Shown piece after piece: positions 35,693-44,691 of a stretch of 62,393 bases of DNA. A model generated the notes under the pieces. It made no database searches. It saw nothing but the letters and a program-made list of their open reading frames with translations, and was not told the DNA's origin. The stretch is from positions 3,291,348 to 3,353,740 of the forward strand of contig CP070764.1 in assembly GCA_020349245.1 (NCBI GenBank), written 5' to 3'. This stretch comes from Chloroflexota bacterium (lineage in GTDB: Bacteria; Chloroflexota; Anaerolineae; Anaerolineales; UBA4823). A program made the translations under genes and the position numbers. The number at the start of each line of letters is the position of its first letter. Position 1 is the first letter of the stretch.

Positions 35693-37891
35693 TTAATTTC
35701 GACTGCCTTTCTTCCCCCCTTGATAGCGATCACGTCTACCGCCACCCGAGCTCTTTCGGTTACCAACCCGATCTTTCTGCCTGGCTTCCTCGGCAGTCCA
35801 ACCTTCTAGCACTGCTTGTCTGGATAAGCGGATCTTCCCACTCGGATCGATATCGGTCACCATCACTGTGATTTCATCACCCATGCGGACAACATCTTCA
35901 ACCTTGTTTATCCGCTGGCTATCCAGCTGTGAAATATGCACCAAGCCATCTGTGTTCGGCAGAATCTCGACAAAGGCACCAAAATCGGTGATCCGTACCA
36001 CACGACCGGTGTAAATCCGCCCGATCTCAGGTGATTCGGTCAATGCCAGAATGCGGTCCCTGGCAAGTTCTTCACTTTCAACATCCGTAGCGGCAATGAA
36101 AATAGAACCATTTTCATTGATATCGATCCGTGTTTGAGTCTCATCCTGGATGCTGCGGATCATTTTTCCACCTGGCCCGATCACAGCCCCGATTTTGTCT
36201 ACTGGAATCTGCACGACTGTTATGCGGGGCGTGTGTGGTTTCAAGGACGGCCTGGGTTCAGGTATCACGGACAGCATGCTGTCCAAGATAAACAGGCGAG
36301 CTTGCCGGGCGTGTTCCAATGCCTGCGCCATGATCTGCGGGGTGATCCCCTTGATCTTGATATCCATCTGCAGTGCCGTCACCCCATCCCGCGTCCCGGC
36401 AACCTTAAAATCCATGTCTCCAAGATGATCTTCCATGCCGAGAATATCAGTCAGGATGGCATACCTGTCACCCTCACCCTTGATCAAGCCCATCGCAATA
36501 CCTGCAACAGGGGCTTTAATCGGTACACCCGTATCCATCAAGGCCAAGGTAGAGGCGCAGACAGAAGCCATAGAAGTTGAACCATTTGAAGATAAAACCT
36601 CTGAGACCAGGCGCATCGTATACGGAAATTCCTCTTCGCGAGGGATGACAGGCACCAATGCTCTTTCTGCAAGGGCACCATGCCCAATCTCTCTTCTCGA
36701 AGCACCTCTCAGCATGCGTGTCTCGCCGGTTGAAAAGGGTGGAAAATTATAATGATGCATGTAGCGCTTAGATTCCGCAGGAGATAAGGTATCCAACTCC
36801 TGAGCTTCACGCGGTGTTCCCAGTGTCGCCAGGGTGAGGACTTGGGTCTCACCCCGGGTGAATAATCCCGAGCCATGTGCACGGGGACTAACCTCTACTT
36901 CACTGGATAATTCGCGGATATCCGTGAGGCCCCGCCCATCCGGTCGTGCACCCCGATCAAGAATCCGGTTGCGAACGACCTCTTTCTCTGCCAATTCAAA
37001 AGCCTGCTGAATGCTACCTGCCAGGGATTCATCCTCGCTCGCCATCTCGCTGACAGCAGAGGCGCGGAGATCATCAATTGCGCCATAAGTTGAAGCGACA
37101 CTGTATGGCTGATTGAAAATTTCTTCCAACCCGGGAATTACCCGTTCAAATACCCGGGATTTAAGATCTTCATCTAAGGTGAAGGACGGATATTCACGTT
37201 TACTTTTGCCAATCTCGGACGCCATTCTTTCCTGAAGCTCGATGATCGCTTGGAGTGCTTGATGACCATACTCCAATGCTGCGACCAGAACATCCTCAGG
37301 GATAAATTCTGCGCCACATTCGACCATCAGGATTGCGTCTTTTGTACCAGCAACGCGCAGGTCTAAATCCGATTCATTCTTCTCGCTGAACGTCGGATTG
37401 ATGATGAATTCCCCCTCTCTGCGTCCAACACGAACAGCACCTACCGGCCCTCCCCAAGGAATATCCGAGATCATCAAAGCTGCAGAAGCAGCATTGACCG
37501 CCAGGATATCGATCGGGTTCTGTGTATCAGCGGAGAAAGAATACAGAATAACCTGAACATCATTTCGCATATCTTTTGGAAATAATGGTCGTATTGGCCG
37601 GTCTGTCAGGCGAGCGATGAGAATAGCTTCCTCGCTAGGACGACCTTCCCTGCGGAAAAAAGAGCCTGGAATTCGTCCGCCGGCATACATCCGCTCCTCA
37701 TAATCAACGGTCAGGGGGAAGAAATCAATCCCCTGGCGGGGTTCCTTCCCCATCGTTGCTGTTGCAAAAACAACCGTATCCCCCATGCGGAGAGTCACCG
37801 CTCCACCCGCTTGATTAGCTAATTTCCCTGTTTCCAAGGTGACCTCTTTCTCCCCTACCATGGTCGTGTATCTTCTTACTTCTTTTGTCAT
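35693..37891 (-). CDS. pnp: polyribonucleotide nucleotidyltransferase
   Basis: 732 residues from ATG 37891, AGGAG five bases upstream. Two RNase PH cores (EERMYAGGRIPGSFFRREGRPSE; RGETQVLTLATLG), then KH (GAVIGPGGKMIRSI) and S1 (GRIYTGRVVRITDFGAFVEI) at the C-terminus, ending in a Lys/Arg-Gly tail. It degrades RNA 3' to 5' with phosphate. Lies 264 bases downstream of rpsO but has its own leader. Confidence 0.96.
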   Translation of the reverse strand: MTKEVRRYTTMVGEKEVTLETGKLANQAGGAVTLRMGDTVVFATATMGKEPRQGIDFFPLTVDYEERMYAGGRIPGSFFRREGRPSEEAILIARLTDRPIRPLFPKDMRNDVQVILYSFSADTQNPIDILAVNAASAALMISDIPWGGPVGAVRVGRREGEFIINPTFSEKNESDLDLRVAGTKDAILMVECGAEFIPEDVLVAALEYGHQALQAIIELQERMASEIGKSKREYPSFTLDEDLKSRVFERVIPGLEEIFNQPYSVASTYGAIDDLRASAVSEMASEDESLAGSIQQAFELAEKEVVRNRILDRGARPDGRGLTDIRELSSEVEVSPRAHGSGLFTRGETQVLTLATLGTPREAQELDTLSPAESKRYMHHYNFPPFSTGETRMLRGASRREIGHGALAERALVPVIPREEEFPYTMRLVSEVLSSNGSTSMASVCASTLALMDTGVPIKAPVAGIAMGLIKGEGDRYAILTDILGMEDHLGDMDFKVAGTRDGVTALQMDIKIKGITPQIMAQALEHARQARLFILDSMLSVIPEPRPSLKPHTPRITVVQIPVDKIGAVIGPGGKMIRSIQDETQTRIDINENGSIFIAATDVESEELARDRILALTESPEIGRIYTGRVVRITDFGAFVEILPNTDGLVHISQLDSQRINKVEDVVRMGDEITVMVTDIDPSGKIRLSRQAVLEGWTAEEARQKDRVGNRKSSGGGRRDRYQGGKKGSRN

Positions 37892-37954
37892 GATCACTCC
37901 TATTTTGATTCACCAGGGATCAGGGACTGGAAGTTGGCAGCAACAGCAATACCG

Positions 37955-37988
37955 ATTGGAGATTATCGGGTTGCAACCAATCTCCAAT
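37955..37988 (-). promoter_or_regulatory. hairpin in the pnp 5' leader
   Basis: 10-bp perfect stem ATTGGAGATT/AATCTCCAAT (37955-37964 with 37979-37988) around an inner GTTGCAAC palindrome, 64 bases before the pnp ATG. In enterobacteria the pnp leader is cut by RNase III for self-control; a similar role here is only an inference. Confidence 0.45.
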
Positions 37989-38115
37989 ACCCAACCACCT
38001 GGCATAAAAATAAATAAATAGTTTGCTCCTGGTAGAACCTTTACACTAGTCCTATATCCCCTGTCAGTCACGCAAGATGTTTCATTTTCTGCTTGCGGTA
38101 AATTTTGTAAAAAAA

Positions 38116-38146
38116 GAGTAGATGGGAACCTGCTCGCCATCTACTC
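38116..38146 (-). terminator. intrinsic terminator of rpsO
   Basis: 10-bp stem GAGTAGATGG/CCATCTACTC (38116-38125 with 38137-38146), followed on the minus strand by seven T bases. It separates rpsO from pnp. Confidence 0.85.
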
Positions 38147-38155
38147 GGCAAGGGA

Positions 38156-38431
38156 CTATGATTTCCTGCGGATATTCAACCGATCAGTCAAGGCAATATA
38201 GCGCTGGTAATCCTTTTTGCGAACATAGTCTAATAAACGGCGGCGTCGCCCAACTAATTTCAATAATCCACGCCGGGATGATTCATCGTGCTTATGTGCC
38301 CGTAAATGATCGGTGAGATAATTGATCCGGTTTGTGAGTAAGGCGATCTGGACTTCAGGTGAGCCAGTATCACCCTGGTGACGGGAAAACTCTTCAATGA
38401 CTGTCTTCTTAGATTCCTTATCCATGCTCAT
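38156..38431 (-). CDS. rpsO: 30S ribosomal protein S15
   Basis: 91 residues. [52 protein letters not shown] and [14 protein letters not shown] are family hallmarks. Binds 16S rRNA helices 20-22. First ATG has AGGAG ten bases upstream. The usual rpsO-pnp order is kept. Confidence 0.97.
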   Translation of the reverse strand: MSMDKESKKTVIEEFSRHQGDTGSPEVQIALLTNRINYLTDHLRAHKHDESSRRGLLKLVGRRRRLLDYVRKKDYQRYIALTDRLNIRRKS

Positions 38432-38521
38432 GACGTCTGCACTCCTATTGTATTTGTCTTACTGCAGGTCTCCATATCGGCAGTGATCTGCAACCACCGG
38501 TAGGCCTAGTCAGCGGGGCTG

Positions 38522-38530
38522 ATTATACCA
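38522..38530 (-). promoter_or_regulatory. extended -10 promoter for rpsO
   Basis: Minus strand TGG TATAAT C. Predicted start near 38515 leaves about 85 bases of leader with several short inverted pieces (GCAGATCACTGC, CTGCAG), where an S15 autoregulatory structure could lie. Confidence 0.6.
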
Positions 38531-38566
38531 GAGATCTCTTTGGAAGGGGGGGAGTCCACATTCTGC

Positions 38567-39373
38567 TCATCTTCCTTTCAACAGCGTTTCTCGCAAATAT
38601 CTGGAGGGTTCTGGTGGGAAAAATTTCATGCTTTTCCGTATAAACCAGGTGATATTGGGATTGTCACCTGCAGAATACATCGACTGGCTCAGGAAAAAGG
38701 CAGTTTCATCCGGAGAACGCCGCGCCAGGACTTCGATAACCTCCAGGATTTCTGTTTTTAATGGGTTGCCGGAGAGGCGCATTTTCCGATTTATTTCCTT
38801 GAACAGGGGAGGAAAATCCTCAAACCTTCCATTTTCAAGCAGTGGCGGAATGGCTTTCAATCCTATACGGTTAAAGTTTAATTTTCTTGATCTCAACCAT
38901 GAAAGCACCTTCTGAAAATACGAATCCTGGTCTTCAGTTAAGATCCGTACCAGGCTGTCCCTGACCAGGGCACGAACCAATCGTTCTTCCGTACCCGGTC
39001 CTGACCATGCCTCCACCCGACGAAATATCGATGTGGCTGGCAGGGGATTTACCTGGCCAAGAATTGAAGCTGCAATCAACTTGAATTCCATAAACTTTAC
39101 ATCCCACAGTTCATCAACCAATTTCAAGGCTGCCGTGCGATCAGACCCTGCGAATTGGGATAATTCCTTTTCTACTGCCCGGAGCACCGGTTTCGGTACT
39201 TGATAAGCAGGCAGGATTGGCGGTGGTTCCCCAGCTTGGCCAGGTCTGAAGGTCCGGTCTGCATAAAAATCCAGGAACACATGCAGGCTGCGACAAAATT
39301 CTTCAGGATCAGTTGCTTTCGCAGACAGCTCTGCCGCTTGTATTTTGAGTCGGGCTGGTTGAATAGCAGGCAC
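38567..39373 (-). CDS. AlkD-like HEAT-repeat DNA alkylation repair protein
   Basis: 268 residues, all-helical. DRTAALKLVDELWDVKFMEF, LRSRKLNFNRIGLKAIPPLL and ETAFFLSQSMYS match the AlkD/AlkC-like HEAT glycosylase fold, where W.....E.k..a is frequent. AlkD removes bulky or positively charged N3/N7 adducts. The distinction between AlkD and other HEAT proteins by eye is moderate. Follows proS by 5 bases. Confidence 0.68.
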   Translation of the reverse strand: MPAIQPARLKIQAAELSAKATDPEEFCRSLHVFLDFYADRTFRPGQAGEPPPILPAYQVPKPVLRAVEKELSQFAGSDRTAALKLVDELWDVKFMEFKLIAASILGQVNPLPATSIFRRVEAWSGPGTEERLVRALVRDSLVRILTEDQDSYFQKVLSWLRSRKLNFNRIGLKAIPPLLENGRFEDFPPLFKEINRKMRLSGNPLKTEILEVIEVLARRSPDETAFFLSQSMYSAGDNPNITWFIRKSMKFFPPEPSRYLRETLLKGR

Positions 39374-39378
39374 GTTTC

Positions 39379-40812
39379 TTAATACGCTCTGGCGAAATAG
39401 ACTTTTTCCGCTGCCGCCTCTAGACAGTATATGCAGCTCCCCTCTCCATCACTCTGCTTCATCGGGATACAGCGGATAGTTGCTTTTGTTTCTTCCTTGA
39501 TTTTCTGTTCACATTCAGGGTTTCCACACCACCAGGTATAAGCCCAGCCATGGGATACGATTTCCTTGAGTTCGGCATAGGTCCCGGGTTCGTGGGTGTG
39601 ATTCTCACGGAAAGAGATGGCTTTATCGTACAGGGAAGATTGGATGGTTGTCAGCAGGTCGGAAACCCGGGAATACAGGTTCTGTTGTGACACAAAACTG
39701 CGTCCCTCCTTACCCGGAAAATCACGACGGGCGAGAGCAACTGTCCCCTTGGCAACATCCTTCGGCCCAATTTCTATTCGCAAAGGGACTCCCCGCAGCT
39801 CCCAATCATTGAATTTAAATCCCGGGGTGATCCCCTGTCTGTCGTCCACCTTCGAGCGAAAATCACCCAATTCAGCCTGGATCTTTTCGACAACAGGAAG
39901 AACACTGGATTTCTCGTCATCATTCCGGTAGATGGGCACGATAACGATTTGAATCGGTGCCACTCTCGGCGGCAGAATCAATCCCTGATCGTCACCATGT
40001 GTCATGATAATGGCACCAATAAAGCGCGTAGATAACCCCCACGAAGTCGTCCACACATGCTGCAGCTGGTTGTGCTGATCAAGGTATTGAATCTCAAATG
40101 CCTTGGCAAAATTCTGTCCTAAAAAGTGGGACGTCCCGGCTTGGAGAGCCCGGGTATCTCCCATCATGGCTTCAATCGTGTATGAATCAACCGCACCACT
40201 GAATTTCTCGCTCTCGGATTTCCGACCCGGAATCACCGGCACAGCCGCTTCATTGATGGCAAAATCTGTATAAACATCCAGCATACGCAGGGTTTCCTCT
40301 TCTGCTTCTTCCTGCGTGGCATGAGCGGTATGTCCTTCTTGCCAGTAAAATTCCAGGGTTCTCAAGAAGAGTTTGGTCCTCATTTCCCAACGAACCACAT
40401 TCCCCCACTGATTGATCAGCACGGGTAAATCCCGATAGGATTCGATCCACTTTGCATACATGTACCCAATAATCGTTTCCGATGTCGGACGTACAACCCA
40501 AGGTTCTTCCAGGACTTGTCCGCCACCAATTGTGACCACCGCTAATTCTGGAGAAAATCCTTCGATGTGTTCCTTCTCCTTCTCAAGAAAAGACATCGGT
40601 ATGAATAATGGAAAAGCAGCATTTACATGCCCAGTTGCCTTAAAGCGCTGATCGAGTGCTGCTTGGAGATTCTCCCAAAGAGCCCAGCCATAGGGTCGCA
40701 CAACCATGCATCCCCGGACAGGGGCATAGTCGGCAAGTTCTGCAGCAATTACCAGCTGGTTGTACCAATCGGAAAAATTTTCACTGCGAGGGGTGATTTT
40801 TTCTGAGGCCAT
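39379..40812 (-). CDS. proS: prolyl-tRNA synthetase (archaeal/eukaryotic type)
   Basis: 477 residues, the short class IIa form without the bacterial editing insertion. Motif 2 VLINQWGNVVRWEMRTKLFL and RTLEFYWQEGHTAHAT are clear, and the C-terminal zinc-binding part has CGNPECEQK with CIYC. Charges tRNA-Pro. SD AGGAG upstream. Followed directly by an AlkD-like gene. Confidence 0.95.
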   Translation of the reverse strand: MASEKITPRSENFSDWYNQLVIAAELADYAPVRGCMVVRPYGWALWENLQAALDQRFKATGHVNAAFPLFIPMSFLEKEKEHIEGFSPELAVVTIGGGQVLEEPWVVRPTSETIIGYMYAKWIESYRDLPVLINQWGNVVRWEMRTKLFLRTLEFYWQEGHTAHATQEEAEEETLRMLDVYTDFAINEAAVPVIPGRKSESEKFSGAVDSYTIEAMMGDTRALQAGTSHFLGQNFAKAFEIQYLDQHNQLQHVWTTSWGLSTRFIGAIIMTHGDDQGLILPPRVAPIQIVIVPIYRNDDEKSSVLPVVEKIQAELGDFRSKVDDRQGITPGFKFNDWELRGVPLRIEIGPKDVAKGTVALARRDFPGKEGRSFVSQQNLYSRVSDLLTTIQSSLYDKAISFRENHTHEPGTYAELKEIVSHGWAYTWWCGNPECEQKIKEETKATIRCIPMKQSDGEGSCIYCLEAAAEKVYFARAY

Positions 40813-40893
40813 CTTTCTCCTATATCCTTGCTTATAACCGTGATTGAAGTTGTGGATATGTCAACCAGATTTGAAACAATAAAACTTACATGA

Positions 40894-41454
40894 TCATTCA
40901 CTGCCCGACTCGATCTTGAGCAGTTGGAATGCTTCATTGACATCAGCGGCGAAGGAGATCAAATCTCGGGAAGTTTCTGGAATATATTCACCCAGCTGCT
41001 CAAATAAATTCTGGATCATCTTTTGCCAGACAGCACCGACCAAGATTAGTTGGCGCTTTGGGATAGCACCTGTCTGCAGTAAAGACCACATGATAGCTAA
41101 TTCGGCGAGAGTACCGATTCCACCAGGGAGTACAAGGGCAGCATCGCAATTTTCGATCAGGGCGTATAACCTGTCCTTCTGAGTTATATATCGCTGCTCT
41201 TCCTGAACCCAGGAATTTGGAAGGACTTGTCGCCATACTTCAATCTGGTCACAAGTCACACCGATCACCTTTCCCCCTTTCTCTGCCGCACCGCGCGAGA
41301 CTGCTTCCATGGTGCCCATATAACCTCCGGTGATAACAGTAAATCCTGCACCACCGATCAGTTCCCCCAGCCGGTATGCCTCTTCATATGCCTGCTCACC
41401 TGGTTTTGGGCATGATCCCCCAAAAACGGTTATCCGCAAATTATTTTTTTCCAT
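40894..41454 (-). CDS. LOG family protein (TIGR00730-type Rossmann fold)
   Basis: 186 residues. Signature GGYMGTMEAVSRGA and LPGGIGTLAELAIMWSLLQ match the LOG/lysine-decarboxylase-like family, whose members cleave nucleotide ribose-5-phosphate to give free bases (cytokinin riboside monophosphate in plants). Overlaps the MazG-like gene by 14 bases, so both likely act on nucleotides. Confidence 0.85.
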   Translation of the reverse strand: MEKNNLRITVFGGSCPKPGEQAYEEAYRLGELIGGAGFTVITGGYMGTMEAVSRGAAEKGGKVIGVTCDQIEVWRQVLPNSWVQEEQRYITQKDRLYALIENCDAALVLPGGIGTLAELAIMWSLLQTGAIPKRQLILVGAVWQKMIQNLFEQLGEYIPETSRDLISFAADVNEAFQLLKIESGSE

Positions 41455-41749
41455 CCCAACTTCGATTGTAATTACGATTCAATTTCTGCAGGATTGCCTC
41501 TTCAAGATCGATTCCTGCAACACTGGCAATTTGTAGCAGATATAAGGCAACATCTGCCAGTTCGTCCCCCAGCTCAGCAGCATCCACCTCCCCGTCAGTC
41601 CATTGGAAGTGCTCTAAGACCTCTCCAGCTTCAAGGGATAGTGAAATCGCCAGGTTGCGGAGTGTTTGAGGCCGCGAGCTTTCTTCTTCATACCAGCCCT
41701 GTGAACGCACAAACTGATGCATTGCTTTCGTTAATTCATCAATATCCAT
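41441..41749 (-). CDS. MazG-like nucleotide pyrophosphohydrolase (RS21-C6/dCTPase type)
   Basis: 102 residues from ATG 41749. The EEXX12-28EXXD-like pattern is seen as LSLEAGEVLEHFQWTD with GDELADVALYLLQIA. Enzymes of this short, all-helical group hydrolyse non-canonical or excess dNTPs. A consensus promoter ends about 10 bases before this ATG; a longer frame from 41773 would start between the -10 and -35. Overlaps the downstream LOG gene. Confidence 0.88.
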   Translation of the reverse strand: MDIDELTKAMHQFVRSQGWYEEESSRPQTLRNLAISLSLEAGEVLEHFQWTDGEVDAAELGDELADVALYLLQIASVAGIDLEEAILQKLNRNYNRSWDGKK

Positions 41750-41759
41750 GGATTTATCG

Positions 41760-41788
41760 ATTATAGTAACCATTTAATGATTGGTCAA
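41760..41788 (-). promoter_or_regulatory. consensus promoter giving a leaderless mazG-like mRNA
   Basis: Minus strand TTGACC (41783-41788), 17-base spacer, TATAAT (41760-41765). The start point should be near 41752, only 2-6 bases before ATG 41749; no Shine-Dalgarno fits in that gap. Confidence 0.8.
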
Positions 41789-42075
41789 CCTCCGCAAGGC
41801 AGCATCAATCATTGTAGTTCGCTTGCCTAGCTGCAACAAACAAATGGGATGGACATAATTCTAAGAAAAATCATGGCTGTGGTAAACTAAGCGTACTCGT
41901 GCTCATCAGCATTAGTTTCCAAAAAACTCTATTTGAACTGGTCTCACCTTGGCCTTCCCATCTGCAACAATTTGCAGTTATTCAAGAATAATATTCTGAC
42001 AGCCTTCACATTCCTGATCGACTCGAGTACCAAAAAAAATCCCGCAGATTCCCAAATTATTCAAAATTGAATGAC
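41789..42075. other. intergenic region between divergent units
   Basis: About 290 bases upstream of the ABC exporter genes with no supported gene. Weak features only: GGTAAACTAAG (possible -10) near 41885 and a short inverted AGAATAATATTCT near 41985. Confidence 0.4.
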
Positions 42076-42867
42076 ATGCGCACTTATTGGGAAATAAGCA
42101 AACTTGCATTTCAACGCCAGCTTACTTACCGCGCGGCAACCTTAGCTGGTCTGGCAACCAATTTCTTTTTTGGAATGCTCCGTGCTTCAGTACTAATCGC
42201 GCTATACCAGGGCCAACCAGTAGTTGCTGGAATGTCAATCATGGATGCGATCACCTTTACCGGGCTGACCCAAGCTACTATTGCGTTCTTAAGTCTCTTC
42301 TCCTGGTATGAAGTGATGGATTCCGTTTATTCAGGAGCCATCAGCTCAGACCTTTTGAAGCCTGTGAACTACTTCTCCTTCTGGCTGGCGATAGATAGTG
42401 GGAGAGCCTTTGCCAGCTTCCTTTTGCGAGGATTAACCATCATGCTCGCCTACGCGGTTCTGTTCGATATAACCGTCCCAAGTTCATTAAATCAATGGTT
42501 GCTACTCACAGTAGTTCTGCTCTTGAGCTGGTTGATCAGCTTTTCCTGGCGATTCTTGGTGAACCTGGCGGCATTGTGGACACCCAACGCGCTGGGAATC
42601 GCGCGTCTGGCTTTTATTCTCTCTTGGTTTTTATCCGGTTTTTTCATGCCGCTGCGCTTTTTTCCAGACTGGTTTGTGAAATTCTGCTACCTGACCCCCT
42701 TTCCATATACAATAAACGCGGTTGTTGAAGTTTATCTCGGATTATTGGACGGACAAGCAATTGCTGGAATTATGCTTGCCCAGATAACCTGGATTCTCCT
42801 CCTGTCCTTCGCAGGGATGATTACCTTGCGCGTTGGTGTTCGCCGCTTGGAGATCTTAGGTGGTTAA
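42076..42867 (+). CDS. ABC-2 type permease subunit 1 (DUF990-like)
   Basis: 263 residues from ATG 42076 (a TTG 3 codons earlier is possible). Six hydrophobic segments; the start WEISKLAFQRQLTYRAATLAGLATNFFFG and the C-terminal FPDWFVKFCYLTPFPYTINA match the YitT/DUF990 ABC-2 half permeases. First of three exporter genes. Overlaps the second permease by 8 bases. Substrate unknown. Confidence 0.8.
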   Translation: MRTYWEISKLAFQRQLTYRAATLAGLATNFFFGMLRASVLIALYQGQPVVAGMSIMDAITFTGLTQATIAFLSLFSWYEVMDSVYSGAISSDLLKPVNYFSFWLAIDSGRAFASFLLRGLTIMLAYAVLFDITVPSSLNQWLLLTVVLLLSWLISFSWRFLVNLAALWTPNALGIARLAFILSWFLSGFFMPLRFFPDWFVKFCYLTPFPYTINAVVEVYLGLLDGQAIAGIMLAQITWILLLSFAGMITLRVGVRRLEILGG

Positions 42868-43678
42868 GTTTGCTCACACGGTTGATATCTACCGCCGATT
42901 AATTTCTGTAAGTTTTCGCGGTCAAATGCAATATCGAGTGTCTTTTATATTCGATATATTAGCAACAGCATTAATTACCGCGCTGAGCTTCGGTTCTATC
43001 GCAATGATCTTACAACGCTTCAACAACATCTCCGGCTGGACAATTTATGAACTTGCTTTTCTATTCGGCATGGCAGAAGTTGCTTTCGGATCCATGGATA
43101 TGGTCTTCAGCGGTTTTGATCCCCCGTATTTCGGACGCAGAGTCAGATTCGGTTCATTTGACCAGATGCTTCTCAGGCCAGTTAGCCTGATCGCCCAGGT
43201 TCTGGGTTCACAATTTATCCTGCGACGGATAGGGAGAATCATTCAAGGATTGATTATCCTCGTTATTTCGCTGGTATATGTGAATCTTGATTGGACCATG
43301 GTGAAAGTTATCCTGATTCCCGTGGTTTTTGTCTCCCTGTTCATTTTTTTTGGTAGCCTGTTCATAATGGGAGCAACGCTATCCTTCTGGACGATCGAAT
43401 CACTCGAGGTCGTTAACATATTTACTTACGGGGGAACAGAGATGATCCAGTACCCAATGGATATTTACCCGAATATCATCCGGTTCTTCTTCACCTATAT
43501 CCTCCCGACAATTTTCCTCTTGTATTCACCGGCCTTGTACATCTTTGATAAACCGGATCCGCTTGGATTACCAAGCTTCTCGCCTTTCCTTTCTCCAATT
43601 GTCGCAGTAGCGATATTTTTCCTTGCAATTGCATTCTGGAAATATGGCTTGCGATTTTATCAAAGCACAGGCTCATGA
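42860..43678 (+). CDS. ABC-2 type permease subunit 2 (DUF990-like)
   Basis: 272 residues with a GTG start supported by GGAG seven bases upstream. Six membrane segments; FSGFDPPYFGRRVRFGSFDQMLLRPVS lies in the first cytoplasmic loop, and YGGTEMIQYPMDIYPNIIRFFFTYILP near the end is a DUF990 hallmark. Pairs with subunit 1 as a heterodimeric exporter. Ends in ATGA shared with the ATPase gene. Confidence 0.82.
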   Translation: MVKFAHTVDIYRRLISVSFRGQMQYRVSFIFDILATALITALSFGSIAMILQRFNNISGWTIYELAFLFGMAEVAFGSMDMVFSGFDPPYFGRRVRFGSFDQMLLRPVSLIAQVLGSQFILRRIGRIIQGLIILVISLVYVNLDWTMVKVILIPVVFVSLFIFFGSLFIMGATLSFWTIESLEVVNIFTYGGTEMIQYPMDIYPNIIRFFFTYILPTIFLLYSPALYIFDKPDPLGLPSFSPFLSPIVAVAIFFLAIAFWKYGLRFYQSTGS

Positions 43679-44691
43679 CCATTTGGGGAACTCCCATGCC
43701 AGCCATCATCCATGCAGGTGAATTATCAAAACACTTCAAGGTATTCAAACATCACCGGGGGATATTCGGTCCGCTGCGCAACCTGGTAACCCGCGAATCA
43801 ACCCTTGTCAGGGCGGTGGATAGAATCAATTTTGAGGTGGACCCTGGAGAATTGGTTGGCTACCTGGGACCAAACGGCGCCGGGAAATCCACCACGATAA
43901 AAATGCTGACCGGATTGTTGGTGCCCACTTCTGGTGAAATCAGGGTCGACGGCTTCATCCCATGGAAGGACCGCGCGGAATACGTTGCAAGAATTGGGGC
44001 TGTCTTCGGTCAGCGCAGTACTTTATGGTGGGATTTACCAGTCATTGAATCGCTTGATTTGCTTCAGCATATTTATAAAATTCCGCAAGATCGTTTTGAG
44101 CAGAATCTGGGGGAATTCAAAGAATTGCTTGAACTTGACTCCTTTTTGAACACGCCAGTACGTGCGCTATCCCTGGGGCAACGAATGAGAGCCGATATTT
44201 GCGCAGCCCTTCTACACGACCCTAAACTTCTTTTCCTAGATGAGCCAACCATTGGTTTAGACGTTGTTGCCAAGGAGCGGATCAGGCAATTCATCCAGCA
44301 TATCAATCAAATTCGGGGAATTACCGTATTGCTAACGACTCACGACATGTCTGACATCGAGAAACTTTGCAAGCGGGTGATAATCATCGACCACGGAAAA
44401 CTACTCTACGATGGTAAACTTGATGTACTCCGAGAGCGGTTCGGAGGGAAAAGAAAATTAATCGTCTACTTTGTTGAAAATTACGAGAACATCTCCATAG
44501 AGGGTGCCCAAGTATCTTCACGGGAAGGCACCCGCGTGACTTTCGAGTTTGTTTCCAAGGAACATAATACTTCCGAGCTGATTAATAAGATCTCTACAAA
44601 ATACCGCATTCGTGACCTGGAAGTTCGTGAACCAGATATTGAAACAACTATTCGGCGAATCTATGAAGGGAGATTACTTGAAAAATCCTGA
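43675..44691 (+). CDS. ABC transporter ATP-binding protein
   Basis: 338 residues at the ATGA overlap; a second Met at 43696 has a GGGGA site and may be the true start. Walker A GPNGAGKSTTIKML near residue 65, Q-loop GAVFGQRSTLWWDLP, signature LSLGQRMRAD near 165, Walker B LLFLDEPTIGLD near 185, H-loop TTHDMSD. Drives the two upstream DUF990 permeases. Its TGA overlaps the next gene by one base (TGATG). Confidence 0.93.
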   Translation: MTIWGTPMPAIIHAGELSKHFKVFKHHRGIFGPLRNLVTRESTLVRAVDRINFEVDPGELVGYLGPNGAGKSTTIKMLTGLLVPTSGEIRVDGFIPWKDRAEYVARIGAVFGQRSTLWWDLPVIESLDLLQHIYKIPQDRFEQNLGEFKELLELDSFLNTPVRALSLGQRMRADICAALLHDPKLLFLDEPTIGLDVVAKERIRQFIQHINQIRGITVLLTTHDMSDIEKLCKRVIIIDHGKLLYDGKLDVLRERFGGKRKLIVYFVENYENISIEGAQVSSREGTRVTFEFVSKEHNTSELINKISTKYRIRDLEVREPDIETTIRRIYEGRLLEKS

